DNA of 38,518 nucleotides from UBA1765 sp045629945 (GCA_045629945.1 JAZQSE010000040.1:1-38518); one strand, 5' to 3'; positions 1 through 9,896 are shown, numbered from the stretch's first letter. Numbers and translations are program-made. The notes: generated by a model from the sequence alone, not told the origin.

Positions 1-27
1 CAGCAGGAGTTTTTTTCATTAAGAAAT

Positions 28-255
28 TTATAACTCAAGTATTTCTTTTTCAGATAATCCTGAATAAGCGGATATCTGTTTGATTGGTATTCCATCAAGA
101 AGCATCGCCTTTGCCATTTCACGTTTAGCATCATTAATGCCCTTGATCTCTCCATCCAAAAAGCCTTCCGCTTTGCCTTCAAGGAAACCTTCTTCGTAAT
201 CGGCTTCAGCGATAGAAGTGTAGCCTTTGTTTTCTAAAACTTCTAAAGAGTCCAT
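28..255 (-). pseudogene. C-terminal remnant of an Rpn/PDDEXK_2-family protein
   Basis: This 75-codon frame is not a complete nuclease. It contains EGFLEGKAEGF-type Gly/Glu repeats followed by an end (IKQISAYSGLSEKEILEL) that closely matches the tail of the intact Rpn-family protein at 10587-11597 (IEIISHSSGLSKEEILQL). The PD-(D/E)XK core that normally precedes this tail is absent, and the upstream DNA has stops in all useful frames. I read it as the decayed 3' end of a second Rpn copy. A short independent protein using the first ATG cannot be excluded, and no convincing ribosome binding site was seen. Confidence 0.6.
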
Positions 256-338
256 AATGGTTTCCTTTTCTTGTTGTGGAAGAGTTTTCCTTAAAACTCT
301 ATAAGCGAGAGTCGCAGAAACTAAGCTTGCTTAAGTTT

Positions 339-437
339 CTATGACCGAGCGTCATGAGTTTCTTTGAAATATGCCAAAATTTCTTCTAAAACAGAAGAAT
401 AGCTGTTTCCTTGTTTTAAAAGGGAATTCAGTTTCAT
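339..437 (-). pseudogene. Short 32-codon frame, possible further remnant
   Basis: Reading leftwards, an ATG opens a 32-codon frame (MKLNSLLKQGNSYSSVLEEI...) that ends at TAG just upstream of the Rpn-tail remnant. Its composition is protein-like and it may be another piece of the decayed gene. It shows no motif, no clear ribosome binding site and no recognisable homologue, so it may equally be chance. Confidence 0.2.
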
Positions 438-451
438 CGCAATGAGATTTG

Positions 452-770
452 TCATGGCGAGGAGTCTTGTAAGACGACGTGGCGATCTTGGCTTTTGTCA
501 TTACGAGCGTAGCGAAGTAATCCAAAAACAAGTGTTACTTGTGAGGAGATTGCTTCTATCACTACGTTCCATCGCGGGTGACAAGTTGCTAGCAAGGAGA
601 TTGCTTCAGCTTTTCAAGCTTAGCAATGACAAGAATCGTGAGCAAAATTCGTGGGCAAGTTCGTTCGTAATGACAAGAACCGTGTGGCAAGGAAATTGCC
701 ACGCCGTGTATTCTACACGTCTCGCAATGACAAGGTTTTTAGGCAAGAACTGCGAGCAAGAACCATTCGC
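452..770. repeat. Dispersed intergenic repeat block, copy A
   Basis: This non-coding stretch is a mosaic of short phrases such as 'tcattacgagcgtagcgaag', 'agattgcttctatcactacg' and 'tctcgcaatgacaaggtt'. The same phrases occur in inverted orientation at about 11765-11990 and in direct orientation at about 14320-14520. Positions 485-541 match 11894-11949 as a reverse complement with one single-base indel. A small stem (cgtgta-ttc-tacacg) lies near 704-720. Open frames here on both strands are translations of repeat DNA. About 770-934, up to the recombinase, shows nothing further. Confidence 0.8.
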
Positions 771-934
771 AAGAAGCGCGAGGCAAGAGTCCTTTTGCAA
801 TAAAAAGGTTTGTCGACGATTTTTGCGAAGCAAAAATCACCTTTCCTTAATATCAATCCTTTGAATAAGAGAAACTTAAACGCTACTTTTGTTTTTGAAA
901 AACTATTTTCTAGCATTTTTGTTATTATCATTCG

Positions 935-1918
935 ATGATGGAATGGAATAGATTATCAATTGTGCAACGACATAAATCTCGTGGGATTAAAACTTGGTAT
1001 TTACGAGAAAATTCTGATGGGAAAATTTCTTATCGTTCTCTTGGAACTAAAAATAAAAGGACTGCTGAAGAGTGCCTCCAGCGACTGCTTGTTTTGCGTT
1101 TTCGAATTCCAGGAGAATGCGTTAAAACAGCTGAATTGAAAGGGATGATAGATAAATTTCTTTCTCGGCCTAGTCTTAAAAGAAATAGTATTGAACAATA
1201 TTTCCATATTCTGAATGATTTTTACCATTGGTGTTTGAATCATAAAATTGAAGATGCTTTGAAATTTAATGTGGAAAATGCAAAAGAGTTTTATGCGTCT
1301 CTTTCTGGGAAATCAGCCAAGCATAAATGCCAAGTTTGTGGTGTATTTTTGAATTGGGTGTATAGAGAATGTAAAATAGAGAAAAATCATCCATTTAAAT
1401 TTATTGAATACAAACCAATGGAAAAAAGAGTTCGAGATGCATGGTCTAAAAAAGAGATTCAATTAATTATTGAAAATGCTCCGACGAAAGAAATGAGAAT
1501 TTTATGGGCTTTAATGGCATATGCGGGGCTACGTATTCAGGAAGCTTTGAGTCTAAAGCAAGAAAATGTTTTGAATAATACAATTTCTTTGATTGGAAAA
1601 GGAAACAAATATGCTACACTTCCTATAAGTCAAAAATTAGCGGAAGAATTAAAGCGATTTGGGCCTTTAGAACAAGGTATTCATATAACGAAGGAATGCT
1701 CTATTAGAGCTTTAATAAAAGTTTGTAAAAAAATTGGTTTAAATGGTTGGGCTAGTAATCATAAATTCCGGCATAGTTATGCAACGAATTTAGCTTTATC
1801 GGGCTGTCCTGTTGCTATTGCGATGCGGTTGTTAAGACATAGTTCTAGTCGTATGACTTTAGATGTTTATACTCATATTCTTTCTGATGAATTAAAAAGA
1901 TGGAATGATAAGATTTAA
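935..1918 (+). CDS. Tyrosine recombinase / phage-type integrase
   Basis: A site-specific tyrosine recombinase of 327 residues, about normal for the XerC/XerD/phage integrase family. Residues about 66-150 form a SAM-like core-binding domain and about 165-320 the catalytic domain. The full active site is visible: Arg200 (YAGLRIQEAL), Lys222 (GKGNK), His276 and Arg279 (HKFRH), His302 (LLRHSS) and nucleophile Tyr312 (LDVYTH). The extra loop typical of integron IntI enzymes is not evident between Lys222 and His276, so it is Xer/phage-like rather than IntI. Two ATG codons in tandem (935 and 938) are possible starts. It is bracketed by repeat block A upstream and a multi-hairpin element starting about 20 nt after its stop. 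It is a candidate enzyme for rearranging the neighbouring pilin-like locus, but its target site is unknown. Confidence 0.93.
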   Translation: MMEWNRLSIVQRHKSRGIKTWYLRENSDGKISYRSLGTKNKRTAEECLQRLLVLRFRIPGECVKTAELKGMIDKFLSRPSLKRNSIEQYFHILNDFYHWCLNHKIEDALKFNVENAKEFYASLSGKSAKHKCQVCGVFLNWVYRECKIEKNHPFKFIEYKPMEKRVRDAWSKKEIQLIIENAPTKEMRILWALMAYAGLRIQEALSLKQENVLNNTISLIGKGNKYATLPISQKLAEELKRFGPLEQGIHITKECSIRALIKVCKKIGLNGWASNHKFRHSYATNLALSGCPVAIAMRLLRHSSSRMTLDVYTHILSDELKRWNDKI

Positions 1919-1936
1919 TTCTTGTTTTGTTTTTAT

Positions 1937-2109
1937 GGGCGTTACCGTGCTTTGATTTTTTTTTGCAAAAAAAAACGCGCGGTCGGGCTTTTGCGTTATC
2001 GCCCGCCTTTGGCGGGCGTCCGTTCAGCCAGTCGATAGTGTAATTTTTGTGTTGTAAAAATCGACTGTCCGAACCCGTGGCTACGCCAACGGGCTACAAT
2101 CCCTAACGC
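1937..2109. repeat. Multi-hairpin element with GCGTTA/TAACGC ends
   Basis: About 170 bp directly after the recombinase are bounded by GCGTTA (1939-1944) and TAACGC (2104-2109). Between them lie a perfect 8-bp stem with a TTT loop (CGCCCGCC/GGCGGGCG, 2000-2018), an 8-bp inverted repeat CAGTCGAT/ATCGACTG (2029-2036 and 2060-2067) extended by GTTC/GAAC, and a hairpin CCCGTGGC-tac-GCC-a-ACGGG (2074-2093). A further GCGTTA occurs at 1993. This looks like a folded recombination site or a structured mobile element. It recalls integron attC sites, but TAAC and GTTA lie in the opposite order from a canonical attC. The 75-codon leftward frame running through it (2223-1996) has no support as a gene. Confidence 0.6.
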
Positions 2110-2252
2110 ATAATTATTATAGGCATAGATTCCTGACAAGTTAATGTTTTCGGGAAAATCCGATGCACGAATTGTGCACACTTTGTCGCCTATTCCTTGA
2201 TTTATAAGGGAAAATACAAACAAGTTTATTATTTGTTCCAGGAACAGACCAC

Positions 2253-2678
2253 ATGTCTGTAGGTTTTAGAAACATAGAAACAGGAGAAATTCCTAAAAAA
2301 GGTGAAAACAAATTAATAGATGATTTCCTCTTTTTCCCTCCTCTTGAAATGAATGGACAAGGAAAACGTTCAATGCGTTTTTCTGTTTCTGAAAAAGTTG
2401 AAAATGTTTGCTTAGCATTTACTTTTGCTGCTTATTCGCCCCTAGTTTCGCAGGGGACAATTACAATAAAAAATTTAAAAATCAATAAAATTCCTTCATC
2501 AAATTATGATTTTGAAATGCCTTATTTTGACCCAGAAGCCAATATAACAGAAAAACAAAATGTTAAAGCTCTAAAATTAGACTTGCAAATAAATAGAGGC
2601 GGAAAAAACAATGGTGGTGGAGAAAGTGCTGAAATTAGCCTAATTGTCCCAACACCAAGTAACGGACCAAAGGATTAA
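2253..2678 (+). CDS. Probable 3' part of a minor pilin / pseudopilin gene
   Basis: A 141-residue frame with no signal peptide and no prepilin leader, whose C-terminal half reads like a beta-rich pseudopilin end (SAEISLIVPTPSNGPKD). The frame is open upstream to 2208 without another ATG, then hits TAA. The gene ends 15 nt before a prepilin-leader gene and just ahead of its AGGAGG site, so the two look like one operon. In type IV pilus minor-pilin operons a PilW-like pilin usually precedes the PilX-like one. I infer that this is the C-terminal part of such a gene, its 5' end lost at or near the hairpin element that ends at 2109. An intact short protein starting at 2253 is the alternative. The family was not recognised directly. 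Confidence 0.5.
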   Translation: MSVGFRNIETGEIPKKGENKLIDDFLFFPPLEMNGQGKRSMRFSVSEKVENVCLAFTFAAYSPLVSQGTITIKNLKINKIPSSNYDFEMPYFDPEANITEKQNVKALKLDLQINRGGKNNGGGESAEISLIVPTPSNGPKD

Positions 2679-2693
2679 GGCCAGGAGGTTCCC

Positions 2694-5600
2694 ATGCAAA
2701 AAGTTTATAAAAAATCAAAAGCAGGTATTTCTCTTATTACTGTATTGCTGTTTATGATGATAGCAACTATTGCGGCTACAGCCACTTACAAGTGGATCAC
2801 AAGTGAAGGCCGTTCAAGTGCTAGCCGTATGTTACAACGGGAAGCTTACCAGAGTTCTATTGCGGGTATTGAAAACGCAAGGGCTTGGATGACCTACCAT
2901 GCAAATGATGTTGGGGCTTTAATCAAAGCCTACATTGATGGGGGCAACAAGCCCATTAGTCTAGATGATAGGCTTCGTAAACTTCAAAGGGCTGGCCAAG
3001 ATTACCATGTATGGCTAGTTGGCGTCAATACGGAAAAATCAACATATAAACTAAAGATTCTTTCCTCCGGTGAAGCTAGAAACAATACCCGACACAGCGA
3101 AGTAGCTATTTTCAATGTAGATGGATTGTATCAGGTAAAAGTTCCTCAAGAGAAAACCAAAAGTGAAATAGATTTTGAATATGCTTATTTTGGGGGAGGA
3201 GTTACAGGAACAAATTCCTACTTTCAGTCTGCGGTTATGAATGGAAATTGGGGAAAAGGAAATAATCCGCCAACATTTGAAAAAAATTGGGTAGTTACAG
3301 GGGATGCGGATTTGTCAGGTTCCGATGTTGATGCTGGTGAATTAACATGTATTGGCGGAAACGCTAATCTAGAAAATAAGGGTATTAGTGGAAAGGATGT
3401 TTATGTTGGTGGAAAATTTACCGGATCTGCTGAATTGACAGGTAATGCTTATTTTGATGGCGATGTTACACAAGGGAATGGCGGCAATTTTAGTATTGCA
3501 GGAAATGTTTTTCTTGCTGGAGTTTTGAATACAAGTTTAAATGATAAACCATTGTCTATTCACGGAAATTTATGTTTAGATGATGATGCTTATGTTTGGA
3601 TTAAGCCTGTTAATAGTAATAATCCATTTACTGTAGATGGTAGTATATGGATGCCTGGAACAAAGCCTTTATGGACCGATTCTGATAATCATGGTTCATA
3701 TCATAAAATTGAGTTAGGTAAAGATGAAAATTCAAAAATTTATATTAAGGCAGGACACCCGTGGAGTGATTATGATAAGTTAAGAAATGATAGAAGATTT
3801 CTTGAGCTGTCTCCTAATTTGCATAGTGGACATCCTAAAAAATGTGATGGACCTAATCAAATATGTAATACACAACTCTGGTGGGATGGAATAACTTACA
3901 AACCTTACCCTCAAATTGAAGAAAAAAACGACAAGTATTATATCTATTATATGCCAGATGGTTGGACTGATGTGACATTTGGTAGATATCAAGACAATTA
4001 TTGGAAATGGCCAACTAATGGAGAAGGAACACTGATGAATTCCTACTTTGTTAATTATCCAGGGGCTCCAAATACTAATAGCAAACATGATTTTGATGGA
4101 AAATATGCCTTTACGGATAGTTATCACTCTGAATCTGAAGGAAAAAATGTTCAGGATACCTATGGTTGGTATCGTTATTTAAATTACAATGGAACTCCAA
4201 CAGCATCACCTTATTGTACACAAGCAAATGAATGGCAACCTAAATGCGGTGTTCGCCCATGGTTCCGGGTGAAAGGGAATTTCCAATCAACATTCCCAGC
4301 AGAAAAACCAGAAGACTTGGAATGTGCAGAATCTGTAAAAGAAGATTGTGATGCTATTTGGATAAAAGAGCCTGGTTGTGATGGTTCGAAATATAAAGTA
4401 AAAGATCCTCTTGTTACAGCTAAAGATGAATTTGAAAAATTTGCTAATAAGGTGACATGTGCTAAAGATATCACCCAATGGAATGATAATTTAGTATCGA
4501 ATTTAAATGCATGTTATGCTCAAGCATCTGTAGATGAAACTCAAAAAGATAATTTTTATAATGGTTTTTTGGTTGTAAAGTTAGATTCCACTAGTGGTAG
4601 TAACAATGTTGGAGGCAAATTATCAGGAAAGTTTATAATCATTGTTGAACCGAAGATTAACGCACAAAATAAGATGATTTCAGCTACAGATGGTTCTTCT
4701 GTCTTTTTATATTTAATTGGGGGAGCGTCATATTTGCAAAGTACTGCAAAGCATGTATTTATTTATTCTGAAGGTCCAATAACTGAAACAAGTAAAATTC
4801 AGTTAACCGGAACACTCTACATTCCTGCAGATAAATGTCATAAAGTTCGATTTGAAAATGCTTCATTAAATACTGATTTAGAATTATTAAAAGAACTCAC
4901 AGATGCTGCGATTATTTGTAACAACGATGGCTCATCTTGTGGTGGCTCTTCAAGTGGAGCTGAAAGTGGTGCGGGCTCTGGTTCTAGCGAGTCTTTGCTT
5001 ACAGAAACTGGCTACGATAAATATTTCATTTCAACAGCACCGCAACTAGGAATTACGCTTGAATCGCAGTATGAAAATAATGAAAATATTCCAACAGCAA
5101 ATTCAGAAACAGAATTAAATCCGTCATTTATTGTTTTACCACGAGTTATTTATTTGCCTTCAGACCCTTATGGTGAACTTCCTGATTATTATAATGTTTT
5201 GCCATTAAATGGTTCTTCCCTCAAAAAAGAGCAGGTTAGCGTTAGTTGTTCTGGAATTCCTTCTTCTGGTAAACTTTACAATGACGGAACACCTTTAAAC
5301 AAAGGGAAATTTAAATGTGAAGCAAGTGCTGCTAATCATGACAAAGTACCTTTCTGGGTTGTCGTAGGCGATGATCAAAGAAGTACTCCTGCTATTAACT
5401 TTGTAGAACCATCTCATGAAATGCCTGCTACAGGCTCCCATGACGTTTTAGTAAATGTTCCGGCTCATGACCAACCAATTACCCTTAATGTAGCTTGCCC
5501 AAGCGCTCCTGAAAAATGGAGTTATAGTTTAAATAGTGGGACAAATGATGGTAATGGTAAATGTACGTTTAATTTGCCTGCTAATAATTCTTCATCCCAA

Positions 5601-8600
5601 GTTACTCTTTTTACTGTAACAACAAATAGTGCGGCTAGTGGTACATTAGTATTTAATCTTTTAAGTGGCGAAGGTTATAATTTAACAAGCCCTTACTCTG
5701 CAGAATTACATGTTTCGTCTAATGCTACTCTTAATCGAATAGAAGCTACTCCTGAAAACATAAAAACTTATTGTACAAACTCTCCGGAAAATTGCCCGGC
5801 CGAAGATTTGCTAAATGAATGGCCTAATTGTGATATCGAGGAAACCTGGGTTGAACCTTCCACTAATTTTGGTATAAACACTCGTAATAATTCTTGGGCA
5901 ATATCTGTTGGCGGAACTGGCGAGGTCAAATTAAATCCTGTCAATAACGATGAATGCGTAATCATTATTCCTCAAGAAGGCAATTCCTTAGACCTTTCAA
6001 CATTAGAAGTAAATAAAACTTATGAACTTGAAGCTTCTGCTAAGCGTAAAAAACGCAGTGTAAAAGTCGGATTTAAAGGTGAAATTGATGGTAAAAATCC
6101 TGTTATAAACATAAAAGCCGGCTCTAGAGAAAGCAAATGTTCTTATGGCAAACTTCCCAATGATGATAAAACTTGCACTATTTCTGTTTTTGACGGAGAA
6201 TCAATTTCTTTAAGTATTGATAAAGAGAATTATACAGAAAATAAACAATTCAGTTATTGGAAATGTGCAAGTGGTTCATGCCCTACAACAGAACCAATTA
6301 CCAGCAACACTTATAATGAATTCTCTGTTTCTGACAATGAAACTGTCATTTATGCGTATTTCAATGAACAAGATAAACACTGTTTCTTTGAAGAATTTAA
6401 AGAAACTTCTTTAGAATGTTCAAATGGTGACACCGAGTATTGTATAGATGATTGCGATGGAACTTGTAATAGCACTTCTGGCGGTGAGTATAGCAAAGCT
6501 AAATGGCATTTAGTAGCAGGCTCTATAAATGATGTTTCTAAAGATTACGATTATATTCGCATAAAAGAAAGTATTGGTAAAAAAGGAAAAGATGGTTCTG
6601 CGGTCAAAGTTTTAAGCACGGTAAATGCAGGTATTTATGGTACAATGAAAGCGCTCTTTTCACTACCCAAAGCTACGACTTCTTATGGGAAAACCGCGGA
6701 AAATATTAAAAAATCAGGCTTTATACTTCGTTCTGACAACACAGGTTCTAATTATTTAATGCTAAATCTTTATGTAAATGAAAATGGAAAATTAGAAGCG
6801 CAACTTTGTAAAGAAGAAAATTGCCAATCAAAGGTTTTCAAAAATAGCGACTCCAATGAAGCATCTGTTTCTACTTCAAATATGATTATGATGAGTGCAA
6901 CGCTTTCTGCAAACACTCTTAACATTAGCGTTTTCACAGGTAATTACTATGGAACACCAACAGAATATTCTGTTTCTTTTGAAATTACTGAAAATACAAC
7001 TCGAGAATATGAATTTGTAGGCTTTAGCCTTGCCGATGCAAACTTCAAACTTTATGGTATTGGTTGGAAAAGTGACGATTACGCTTCTGAATGTCACGAC
7101 ACCTACCCAACAGTAAAATGCTCATTTGCAGCAGTTGCTGAAAACGGAATTATCCCTACAGAAAAAACAGTAAAACCTTGGGTTGCTCATTCTGGTTGGT
7201 TTGATTCTGAAAGTTGTACTGAAAAATATTATTACTATAACGGAACAGATGCTTGTGGTGGCACTGAATCTGGTAGCGTTAAGTGTTCTTCTGCCGGCTA
7301 TTCATTTAGCGAATCTGGGGCAGGTATTCATGGTTATTTAGAAAATACTCAAGAAGTCAAAACAGCCAAAGCTTGGTTAGATTGTACTCCATCAAGCGAA
7401 GAGGAATATGCTTGGGCTACAGAAACAGAAAATGAGCGAGCACATTGTGGCTTATTCTGGACAGGAAAATTTTCAGAATGCGTTGATGATGCAGAATTAT
7501 TCTCCGGCGAACTCACTGTTTCCAATGAAGAAAAATCGATTCCTTTCAACTCTAAGGCAAACCTTCGTGGCACTACCCTTAATATAGAATTAGAAAATGC
7601 AGACAATGCCGAGGTTGAAATTTGGCTATTAAGTGAAAATGAAAAATGGGGGGCAGATGGTTTTGAAAGCACTCCAGTAAAAATGAGCAATAATAGTGCA
7701 TCTTTTGAAGTTGAAAAAACATTCTCTGATGGTGCTGAAGGCTTTGACCCAGAAAATGTGACAGCTATTGTAATGAAAACAACAGGTATTGTTGTTCTTA
7801 AAAGCATAACAACTAAGTGTAAAAATACGATTGGAATTTCTAATTGTAAAGCAGAATACGATAAAGAACTTTCTAAATGGATTATAACAGCAGATATTAC
7901 CAATAAAGATAAAGTAAATAGTTATAAAGTTGTTGGAAACGTAGATGGGGCTGATGATGACTTTACTATTTCAAGTGAACCTAGTTGGAATGGAGACCAG
8001 GCTACTTTTGAATATACTCATAATCCGTACGCAAAAGGCCAAGACCAAACATATTCTATAACCGCTTCAATTTATCAAGAAAGTATTGCTAAAGAAACTT
8101 CTTGTGGTGAAGTAACTATTGGAAAGATTACTTGTTCTTATGCAAAAATTAATGGAAATGCTGTTGTTGAAAGCGGAAGTAAATACCCGACATTTAGTTT
8201 CAAATTAAATGAATGTCCTCCTGAAGGATGTCCATATCAAATCAAACTTGATGGGAGAGTTGTTTCACCTGATGGAATTAAAGATTCTGGTTCTGTATCA
8301 TTTAGCTACGACGAAACAGTTGAATGGAATGAAAATAATTCTGAACATACTTATACTGTAGAAAGTAGCAATGGCGATTATCCATTTGATCCTTGCTCAG
8401 CGACATTTACAGTTATGAAAAAAGTTGATTCTATTGGGGTGAATTGTGAGGCTTTTGAGTCGTTGACGGGTAAAGAAACTAGTTCTAGTATTTTAATTAC
8501 ACCAACTGTATCTAACTGTGATGGTGGGTGTACTTATGCTATTATACAAAATGGAATTTCTTTTTCTAGTGGGAATTATACGGGCTCTATTTCCTTTGAG

Positions 8601-9896
8601 GGTGCGAGCAAAGCTGGCACCAAAAATTACACTCTTTCAATGACTCGTACCAATGATAATGTAACTGAAAGTTGTAATTTTAGTGTGGAGTATAAAGAAC
8701 CTTTTGAGGTTACTTGTAATATTGCAGACCAAACAGATATAGAACAAGGTTCTGAGATAACCGTTACCCTTAATAGCGTTCAAGGCTGTAATGCTGCTGA
8801 TTGTTACTATGATATTAAGCTTGATGGTAGTTCAGTTATAGGTGGCGAAAAAGGTTCTTACGATGGGGGCGATATTTCCTTTTTTACTGGAGCGACTTCT
8901 TCTGGTGAAAAAAATTACACTCTCACTATCTATAACTCAGATAAATCGGAATCTGCAGATTGCCCATTTAGTGTAACGTATAAGGAAAGTGCTGGTGGAA
9001 CGGCTACGTGTGAGTGGACATATAATGAAACAACATATGATTATATTTACCCAGGTGTTCAAAATAATTTGAGTTTAAATATTTCTGGTAACACTTCAAG
9101 TACTAATGGCGTTAAATTGGAATGTCCTACAGCATCAATAACTGTTGAAGACCCAAATGTTAAAAATGGAAAAATTCAAAATATACAATCACCTGGTAAA
9201 CCTGGCACATATAATTGTACTGTAAAAAATAAATCTAGTGGCGAACTTTTGTGTTCTCCTATAATGAAAGTTGAAGCCCCTTATTCATGTAGTGTATCGC
9301 CAGAAGGTATCGTAAATAGCGGAAGTGATGTTACCTTTACTGTAACGCTTTCCGATAAACTTATTGGTGGAGGCTCGACCTTCGGACAGTGTGGTTTTTA
9401 TAAAGACAATAACTGTAATGGTGATTGCAATGGAAATATAACAACAACATCTAAATCATTTAACATTACCTCTAATACAACTCTCAGTTATAAATGCTAT
9501 AATGTACAAAACTCTAGCTATAAAGGGTGTTCAACTTATGTATATCTTGAAGTTTCAAAACCCACATTCGATTGTAAGACTGGGCTAAAAGCCACTATTG
9601 ATAAATCGGACAATGTGACAATTGGCTTAGAAAATGTATCAGGTTGCCATGAAGGCGGGAACTGGTGCAAGTATACTATTACTGGGACAGACATCAACAA
9701 AACAGGAACTGGTATTTCCAATGGTTCTGTAAAACTCGGTGCGTTTACTGATAATGACACTGATGGTAACAGTAAATATTACGATATTACCCTAGAGAAT
9801 TCTGCTGGCGTTAGTGAAGCTAAAACTTGTAGTGTAGAGTTTACAAAAGGTTCTAGTTTCGAATGTAATAGTGCTAATTCAGAAGATTTGAATTAG
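2694..9896 (+). CDS. Giant PilX-like prepilin-leader protein with Ig-like repeats
   Basis: A 2400-codon surface protein. Residues 1-30 are a type IV prepilin leader: a Lys-rich start, a Gly-Ile cleavage site (KSKAG|ISLITVLLFMM) and a hydrophobic helix, as in PilX-type minor pilins, but without the usual Glu5. Residues about 165-330 are Gly/Asn-rich, beta-helix-like repeats. A hydrophobic strand (FLYLIGG) lies near 672, and a Ser/Gly linker at 745-765 separates this pilin part from a long extracellular part. The latter has Ig-like segments, an InlB-type repeat near 1200, a probable lectin-like region at about 1260-1460, and tandem Cys-anchored Ig-like repeats of 90-105 residues starting near 1711, 1812, 1918, 2007, 2105, 2198 and 2293. 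A strong AGGAGG lies 5 nt before ATG. The protein probably sits at a pilus or pseudopilus tip and may bind surfaces (inference). It ends at an amber codon inside its last module. Confidence 0.85.
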   Translation: MQKVYKKSKAGISLITVLLFMMIATIAATATYKWITSEGRSSASRMLQREAYQSSIAGIENARAWMTYHANDVGALIKAYIDGGNKPISLDDRLRKLQRAGQDYHVWLVGVNTEKSTYKLKILSSGEARNNTRHSEVAIFNVDGLYQVKVPQEKTKSEIDFEYAYFGGGVTGTNSYFQSAVMNGNWGKGNNPPTFEKNWVVTGDADLSGSDVDAGELTCIGGNANLENKGISGKDVYVGGKFTGSAELTGNAYFDGDVTQGNGGNFSIAGNVFLAGVLNTSLNDKPLSIHGNLCLDDDAYVWIKPVNSNNPFTVDGSIWMPGTKPLWTDSDNHGSYHKIELGKDENSKIYIKAGHPWSDYDKLRNDRRFLELSPNLHSGHPKKCDGPNQICNTQLWWDGITYKPYPQIEEKNDKYYIYYMPDGWTDVTFGRYQDNYWKWPTNGEGTLMNSYFVNYPGAPNTNSKHDFDGKYAFTDSYHSESEGKNVQDTYGWYRYLNYNGTPTASPYCTQANEWQPKCGVRPWFRVKGNFQSTFPAEKPEDLECAESVKEDCDAIWIKEPGCDGSKYKVKDPLVTAKDEFEKFANKVTCAKDITQWNDNLVSNLNACYAQASVDETQKDNFYNGFLVVKLDSTSGSNNVGGKLSGKFIIIVEPKINAQNKMISATDGSSVFLYLIGGASYLQSTAKHVFIYSEGPITETSKIQLTGTLYIPADKCHKVRFENASLNTDLELLKELTDAAIICNNDGSSCGGSSSGAESGAGSGSSESLLTETGYDKYFISTAPQLGITLESQYENNENIPTANSETELNPSFIVLPRVIYLPSDPYGELPDYYNVLPLNGSSLKKEQVSVSCSGIPSSGKLYNDGTPLNKGKFKCEASAANHDKVPFWVVVGDDQRSTPAINFVEPSHEMPATGSHDVLVNVPAHDQPITLNVACPSAPEKWSYSLNSGTNDGNGKCTFNLPANNSSSQVTLFTVTTNSAASGTLVFNLLSGEGYNLTSPYSAELHVSSNATLNRIEATPENIKTYCTNSPENCPAEDLLNEWPNCDIEETWVEPSTNFGINTRNNSWAISVGGTGEVKLNPVNNDECVIIIPQEGNSLDLSTLEVNKTYELEASAKRKKRSVKVGFKGEIDGKNPVINIKAGSRESKCSYGKLPNDDKTCTISVFDGESISLSIDKENYTENKQFSYWKCASGSCPTTEPITSNTYNEFSVSDNETVIYAYFNEQDKHCFFEEFKETSLECSNGDTEYCIDDCDGTCNSTSGGEYSKAKWHLVAGSINDVSKDYDYIRIKESIGKKGKDGSAVKVLSTVNAGIYGTMKALFSLPKATTSYGKTAENIKKSGFILRSDNTGSNYLMLNLYVNENGKLEAQLCKEENCQSKVFKNSDSNEASVSTSNMIMMSATLSANTLNISVFTGNYYGTPTEYSVSFEITENTTREYEFVGFSLADANFKLYGIGWKSDDYASECHDTYPTVKCSFAAVAENGIIPTEKTVKPWVAHSGWFDSESCTEKYYYYNGTDACGGTESGSVKCSSAGYSFSESGAGIHGYLENTQEVKTAKAWLDCTPSSEEEYAWATETENERAHCGLFWTGKFSECVDDAELFSGELTVSNEEKSIPFNSKANLRGTTLNIELENADNAEVEIWLLSENEKWGADGFESTPVKMSNNSASFEVEKTFSDGAEGFDPENVTAIVMKTTGIVVLKSITTKCKNTIGISNCKAEYDKELSKWIITADITNKDKVNSYKVVGNVDGADDDFTISSEPSWNGDQATFEYTHNPYAKGQDQTYSITASIYQESIAKETSCGEVTIGKITCSYAKINGNAVVESGSKYPTFSFKLNECPPEGCPYQIKLDGRVVSPDGIKDSGSVSFSYDETVEWNENNSEHTYTVESSNGDYPFDPCSATFTVMKKVDSIGVNCEAFESLTGKETSSSILITPTVSNCDGGCTYAIIQNGISFSSGNYTGSISFEGASKAGTKNYTLSMTRTNDNVTESCNFSVEYKEPFEVTCNIADQTDIEQGSEITVTLNSVQGCNAADCYYDIKLDGSSVIGGEKGSYDGGDISFFTGATSSGEKNYTLTIYNSDKSESADCPFSVTYKESAGGTATCEWTYNETTYDYIYPGVQNNLSLNISGNTSSTNGVKLECPTASITVEDPNVKNGKIQNIQSPGKPGTYNCTVKNKSSGELLCSPIMKVEAPYSCSVSPEGIVNSGSDVTFTVTLSDKLIGGGSTFGQCGFYKDNNCNGDCNGNITTTSKSFNITSNTTLSYKCYNVQNSSYKGCSTYVYLEVSKPTFDCKTGLKATIDKSDNVTIGLENVSGCHEGGNWCKYTITGTDINKTGTGISNGSVKLGAFTDNDTDGNSKYYDITLENSAGVSEAKTCSVEFTKGSSFECNSANSEDLN

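Noticed and set aside
452..770. CRISPR array
   Set aside because: Repeats are mosaic, of unequal length and spacing, and no cas genes are present.
442..931. Open frames of 72-140 codons on both strands
   Set aside because: They translate the dispersed repeat block A and recur in blocks B and C; no ribosome binding sites or protein-like conservation.
1937..2109. Canonical integron attC site
   Set aside because: TAAC and GTTA are in the reverse order from attC consensus ends, and the neighbouring recombinase lacks an IntI-type extra loop.
1996..2223. Leftward 75-codon frame
   Set aside because: It runs through the hairpin element and its C-terminal half is a translation of the palindromes.
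9894..9896. Reassigned TAG codon across the genome
   Set aside because: TAG ends the well-delimited frames at 15521-15820 and 10191-10550, so a local mutation or read-through is simpler.
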